Source: Bacilli bacterium (GTDB lineage Bacteria > Bacillota_I > Bacilli_A > RF39 > UBA660). Taken from it: a stretch of 8,531 bases of DNA. The DNA lies in the NCBI GenBank assembly GCA_900766325.1, contig CAAFVA010000010.1, positions 1 to 8,531 of the forward strand, given 5' to 3'. The translations under genes were made by a program, and so were the position numbers. How positions within the stretch are numbered: position 1 is the first letter of the stretch; every line of letters starts with the position of its first letter. Positions 6,150 to 8,531 of this stretch are shown piece after piece. The notes beneath the pieces are model-generated. The model was given only the letters and a program-made list of their open reading frames with translations, had not been told where the DNA came from and searched no databases.

Positions 6150-7451
6150 ATGACTAAATTTAAAAACAACGTACTTATTAAAAACATATTTATTTTATTA
6201 GTATCTGGGATGATTGCAAAGGTAATTGGGATGGTTGGCAAAATCGTTTACACAAGACAAGCTGGAGTTAACATAGTTAGTCTTTATTCGCTTATAACAC
6301 CAACGTTTATGCTGATTATATCAATTTGTCAGTTTTCTTTTCCAATATCAATAAGTAAACTTGCAGCAGAAAATAAACATGATAATAAAAAATTATTAAT
6401 ATCGGCGTATGCCTTAGGTTTTATAATAAATATAATCGTCATGATATTCATATTAATATTTGCTAAAACAATCGCTAATCTTCTTCATAATAAAATTTTG
6501 TACAAAGCGATAATATCAATTATATTTATTTTGCCACTAATAACCGTATCAAGTATTCAAAGGGGTTTTTTACACGGAAAAGAAAACATGTTTCCCGCAT
6601 CAGTTACAAACGTAACTGAAGAAATAATAAAAATTATACTTATAATAACGGTATTCCCATTAGCGGTTTTAAAATCAAATATATGCGCCGTAATAACGAT
6701 AATATTATTTAACATTATAACCGAAGCATCAAGCATCATGATAATGAGTAAGGCAATTAAAAGATACATAAAAAAAGATAAAGTTAAAATGGATCGAAAA
6801 ACCATGATTGATATTATAAAAATCTCACTTCCAACGACTTTAATAAGACTTATTTCGTCAATCGGATTTTTTTTAGAACCAATATTACTTACCTACGTAC
6901 TCGTTAAAGGCGGGTACTCTCCTAATTATATAACACTAGAATACGGAATAATAAGTTCTTATATAGTTCCACTTCTTTCAATGCCATCTTTTTTCTCAAC
7001 CGGAATTGCATCAGCTTTACTACCAAACATAACAAAAGCTTATGCTAATAAAAGGTATCAGGAGTTTAACAGTAAATTACTTAAATTAATTATTATATCA
7101 ATAATCGTTGGAATGGCATGCTTAGGGCTTATAATGGTATTCCCAGATGAAATATTAGAAATTATATACGGAGTAAGTTTCGGTGTTAATTATATTTACC
7201 TAATAGGTCCATTCTTTTTAATTTTATACATTCAGCCAGCGTTATCCGCCGCTATCCAGGCAATGGGAAAAACTAATAAACTATTTTACGTATCATTAAC
7301 ATCCACGATTTTGAAGTATGGCGTACTTTTTTTATGTGGCACCATGGGATTTGGTATGAATAGTTTGGTATTTTCAATGATTACCGGAATAATCGTCACC
7401 ACTTTATTGATTTTAATAACCGTTTTAAAAGAAACAACAAAAAAATCATAG
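6150..7451 (+). CDS. SpoVB/MurJ-type lipid-linked oligosaccharide flippase (MOP superfamily)
   Basis: This 433-residue, almost wholly hydrophobic protein has about 12 predicted membrane helices and matches the SpoVB/YtgP (MurJ-like) branch of the MOP flippase superfamily. Members move lipid-linked precursors such as lipid II across the membrane for wall or cortex synthesis. Family-like stretches are the N-terminal GMIAKVIGMVGKIVYTR (20-36), SLYSLITPTF (44-53), FPISISKLAAE (64-74), RGFLHGKENMFP (138-149) and MPSFFSTGIASALLP (278-292). It is shorter than the usual 500-540 residues and 14 helices; the N-terminus is complete, so the missing part is at the C-terminal end. Its place beside secDF matches spoVB in B. 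subtilis. The ATG is the first possible start after an in-frame TAA at 6141-6143, yet there is no ribosome site before it. The TAG stop lies within the terminator stem. Family confidence is high; whether it serves vegetative growth or sporulation is unknown. Confidence 0.88.
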   Translation: MTKFKNNVLIKNIFILLVSGMIAKVIGMVGKIVYTRQAGVNIVSLYSLITPTFMLIISICQFSFPISISKLAAENKHDNKKLLISAYALGFIINIIVMIFILIFAKTIANLLHNKILYKAIISIIFILPLITVSSIQRGFLHGKENMFPASVTNVTEEIIKIILIITVFPLAVLKSNICAVITIILFNIITEASSIMIMSKAIKRYIKKDKVKMDRKTMIDIIKISLPTTLIRLISSIGFFLEPILLTYVLVKGGYSPNYITLEYGIISSYIVPLLSMPSFFSTGIASALLPNITKAYANKRYQEFNSKLLKLIIISIIVGMACLGLIMVFPDEILEIIYGVSFGVNYIYLIGPFFLILYIQPALSAAIQAMGKTNKLFYVSLTSTILKYGVLFLCGTMGFGMNSLVFSMITGIIVTTLLILITVLKETTKKS

Positions 7452-7468
7452 TATCCCTATGACTTTTT
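7439..7468. terminator. Bidirectional intrinsic terminator shared by convergent genes
   Basis: A perfect 6-bp stem, TCATAG (7446-7451) with CTATGA (7457-7462), closes a 5-base loop. It is flanked by seven A on the left and C plus five T on the right, so each strand reads a hairpin followed by a U run. The flippase gene ends in the left arm (TAG 7449-7451), and the opposing small gene ends in the right arm (TAG on the minus strand, 7459-7457). The stem is short with only two G-C pairs, so strength may be modest. The U run is better for the minus strand (seven) than for the plus strand (five). Confidence 0.7.
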
Positions 7469-7660
7469 ATTCGCGTTATTTAACTTGTACATTATAAAAA
7501 CAACCAAATTACATATTATGATTAGCACAAAAGAAAAATAAGAAACATCATTTAAATATATTTGTAAAGCAAAATTTAAAATTGCAAGTAAATCTAAAGC
7601 TATCATTCCTATTATTAGTTGTTTTAAATTGTTCGTTTTAACTTTATTATCTTTCTTCAC
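7457..7660 (-). CDS. Small two-helix membrane protein, unknown function
   Basis: This 67-residue protein is not recognised. A basic N-terminus (MKKDNKVKTNN) leads into two hydrophobic helices at about 14-34 and 40-59, joined by a short loop with one Asp, and the C-terminus is short and basic (NNANKKS). Positive charge at both ends suggests a hairpin with both termini in the cytoplasm. The start is GTG at 7658-7660, with only a weak GTGGTGG stretch before it. The gene begins 11 bp after the stop of the acidic membrane protein gene, so the two are probably cotranscribed and may be translationally coupled. Convergent with the flippase gene, it ends inside the shared terminator. No alternative ATG giving a better start was seen. 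Its existence as a gene rests on hydrophobic pattern, spacing and terminator, not on homology. Confidence 0.6.
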   Translation of the reverse strand: MKKDNKVKTNNLKQLIIGMIALDLLAILNFALQIYLNDVSYFSFVLIIICNLVVFIMYKLNNANKKS

Positions 7661-7671
7661 GTTACCACCAC

Positions 7672-8448
7672 TTAACTCGCAGATAAACTGCAGCTAAATC
7701 CCTTTTCTTCGTATGATGATTTAAGAGACTCATAAGTATCTGTACTTGTTGGTTTAACGTATAATACAGTTTGTCCTTCTGTAACTGAAATTCTGTTAAA
7801 TTCGGCAGTGTCATAATTTGTTTCGACGTTGAAAGTAAAACCTGTATCACTTTTTTCATACGTTATGTTATTACCAATAACCGAAGCATTATTTATGTAA
7901 AAGTTTTCGTATTGTGACTTTAAATCTTCAATAATAGCAGAAGTACTACTAGAATTTGAAACCGCTACGTAATTGAAATTACTATTTGTTAAAACATCGT
8001 TCTCATAATTAGCAACAAATGTCACCGTTTGCGATTCAGCATCACTTTTAGAATTATAAGTGCACGTTAAAACACCTGTTTTACTTTCCGGTTGCGTAAC
8101 AGGATTAGTACTCGTCGTGGTTTTTGGCTCTACGTCCTTAGTTGTTCCACCAAGTTCAGTTTTATTATTAACGTAGTATAACACTAGTAAAACAATGATT
8201 GCTAATATGATACCCAAAAGCGTATAATTAGGCTTTTTAGATGGTAGTAAAACCTCGTTATTAGTTACTGGATCTATTACCACGGTATTATTAACAGCAC
8301 CATCGTATAACTCATCTAAATTAATTTCCCTAGTCATATCACTAGATTCATCATTTACATCACTATTTTCATCACTATTTTCATCATTTGTAACGTTTTG
8401 TGTTTCTTTTTGTTCATCATAAACCTTGTTATCTTCGTTATCGTTCAT
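7672..8448 (-). CDS. Acidic single-span membrane protein with secreted C-terminal domain, unknown function
   Basis: Read from ATG 8446-8448, this is a 258-residue protein. It begins with about 70 strongly acidic, Asn/Asp/Glu-rich residues that are probably disordered and cytoplasmic, then a Lys-Lys-Pro stop signal and one membrane helix (about 76-93). A Thr/Ser/Pro-rich stalk (about 100-122) leads to an outside domain of about 130 residues. The domain begins with VLTCTYN and ends with FSCSLSAS; its two Cys (129 and 253) could form a disulfide. The spacing of Tyr and Asp residues vaguely recalls small surface lipoproteins such as the DUF1307/YehR type, but I cannot confirm this and there is no lipobox. 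In-frame ATGs at 8472 and 8454 also exist; AAAGGA (8459-8464) sits 11 bases before ATG 8448, four before ATG 8454 and downstream of ATG 8472, so 8448 is preferred. It is cotranscribed with the small gene downstream. Confidence 0.75.
   Translation of the reverse strand: MNDNEDNKVYDEQKETQNVTNDENSDENSDVNDESSDMTREINLDELYDGAVNNTVVIDPVTNNEVLLPSKKPNYTLLGIILAIIVLLVLYYVNNKTELGGTTKDVEPKTTTSTNPVTQPESKTGVLTCTYNSKSDAESQTVTFVANYENDVLTNSNFNYVAVSNSSSTSAIIEDLKSQYENFYINNASVIGNNITYEKSDTGFTFNVETNYDTAEFNRISVTEGQTVLYVKPTSTDTYESLKSSYEEKGFSCSLSAS
8359..8382. repeat. 12-bp in-frame tandem repeat, two copies
   Basis: The 12-bp unit ATCACTATTTTC occurs twice without a break. On the coding (minus) strand it gives Asp-Glu-Asn-Ser twice in the acidic N-terminal tail of the membrane protein. 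Being a multiple of three, gain or loss of a copy would change tail length without breaking the frame. Two copies are too few to call it a phase-variable tract. Confidence 0.8.
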
Positions 8449-8458
8449 TAGCATCACA

Positions 8459-8464
8459 TCCTTT
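8459..8464 (-). promoter_or_regulatory. Ribosome binding site deciding the start of the acidic membrane protein
   Basis: The minus strand reads AAAGGA here, 10 bases before the ATG at 8448, matching the 9-10 base spacing seen at secDF, relA and dtd. The longer reading from the ATG at 8472 would place this site inside the gene and has only A/T-rich sequence before it. The upstream stretch to 8531 is nearly pure A/T; no promoter with a clear -35 box was found in it. Confidence 0.6.
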
Positions 8465-8531
8465 ATTATCATAACATAATATTTTTTATTTAAAAATACT
8501 ATTCATAATCTTTTTTAATTTTTTTATAAAA

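Noticed and set aside
6092..6150. The short frame at 6092 as a frameshifted N-terminus of the flippase
   Set aside because: It stops at 6125-6127, and the flippase frame is itself closed by TAA at 6141-6143, so one insertion or deletion cannot join them; the flippase N-terminus is already complete.
8449..8472. Longer N-terminus of the acidic membrane protein from the ATG at 8472
   Set aside because: No ribosome site precedes that ATG, whereas AAAGGA within the added codons is correctly spaced for the ATG at 8448.

Overview
The window looks like ordinary chromosomal backbone of a very AT-rich Gram-positive bacterium of the Bacilli type, possibly one of the reduced, Mollicutes-like gut lineages. 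The reasons are the low GC content, strong AGGAG-type ribosome sites, a fused SecDF, a Firmicutes-style long Rel, and a gene order that echoes Bacillus subtilis (spoVB, secDF, recJ, apt, relA, dtd). UGA is a normal stop here: dtd ends in TGA at the family's usual length, and no long gene reads through a TGA, so the Mycoplasma code does not apply. No mobile element, CRISPR array, tRNA or rRNA was seen.

Region 41-5881 (minus strand) is a tight four-gene operon transcribed right to left: secDF, relA, dtd and an AI-2E/PerM-family membrane protein. The spacings are 17 bp, a 1-base overlap (TAATG) and a 4-base overlap (ATGA). A good sigma-A-type promoter (TTGATT, 17 bp, TATAAT) lies about 60 bp before secDF. 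The operon joins protein export, (p)ppGpp alarmone metabolism and D-aminoacyl-tRNA quality control.

Region 5882-6149 is a 268-bp divergent control region. A second promoter (TAGACA, 17 bp, TAAAAT) faces right and gives a leader of about 120 nt. The leader holds an 11-codon reading frame with a good ribosome site. The gene behind it (6150-7451, SpoVB/MurJ-type flippase) has no ribosome site of its own.

Region 7439-8531 starts with a small symmetric terminator shared by the flippase gene and two minus-strand genes that meet it head-on. Those two genes encode a 67-residue two-helix membrane protein and an acidic, single-span membrane protein with a secreted C-terminal domain. I recognise neither with confidence.

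I do not see a new multi-gene system. The observations most worth checking are subtle: Rel has lost the Glu-Asp pair of its hydrolase site while its synthetase site looks intact; SecDF carries Asn where an essential proton-pathway Asp is expected in the SecF half; the flippase has the leader-peptide arrangement described above; and the palindrome ACGT is much commoner than other CpG palindromes across the whole window.
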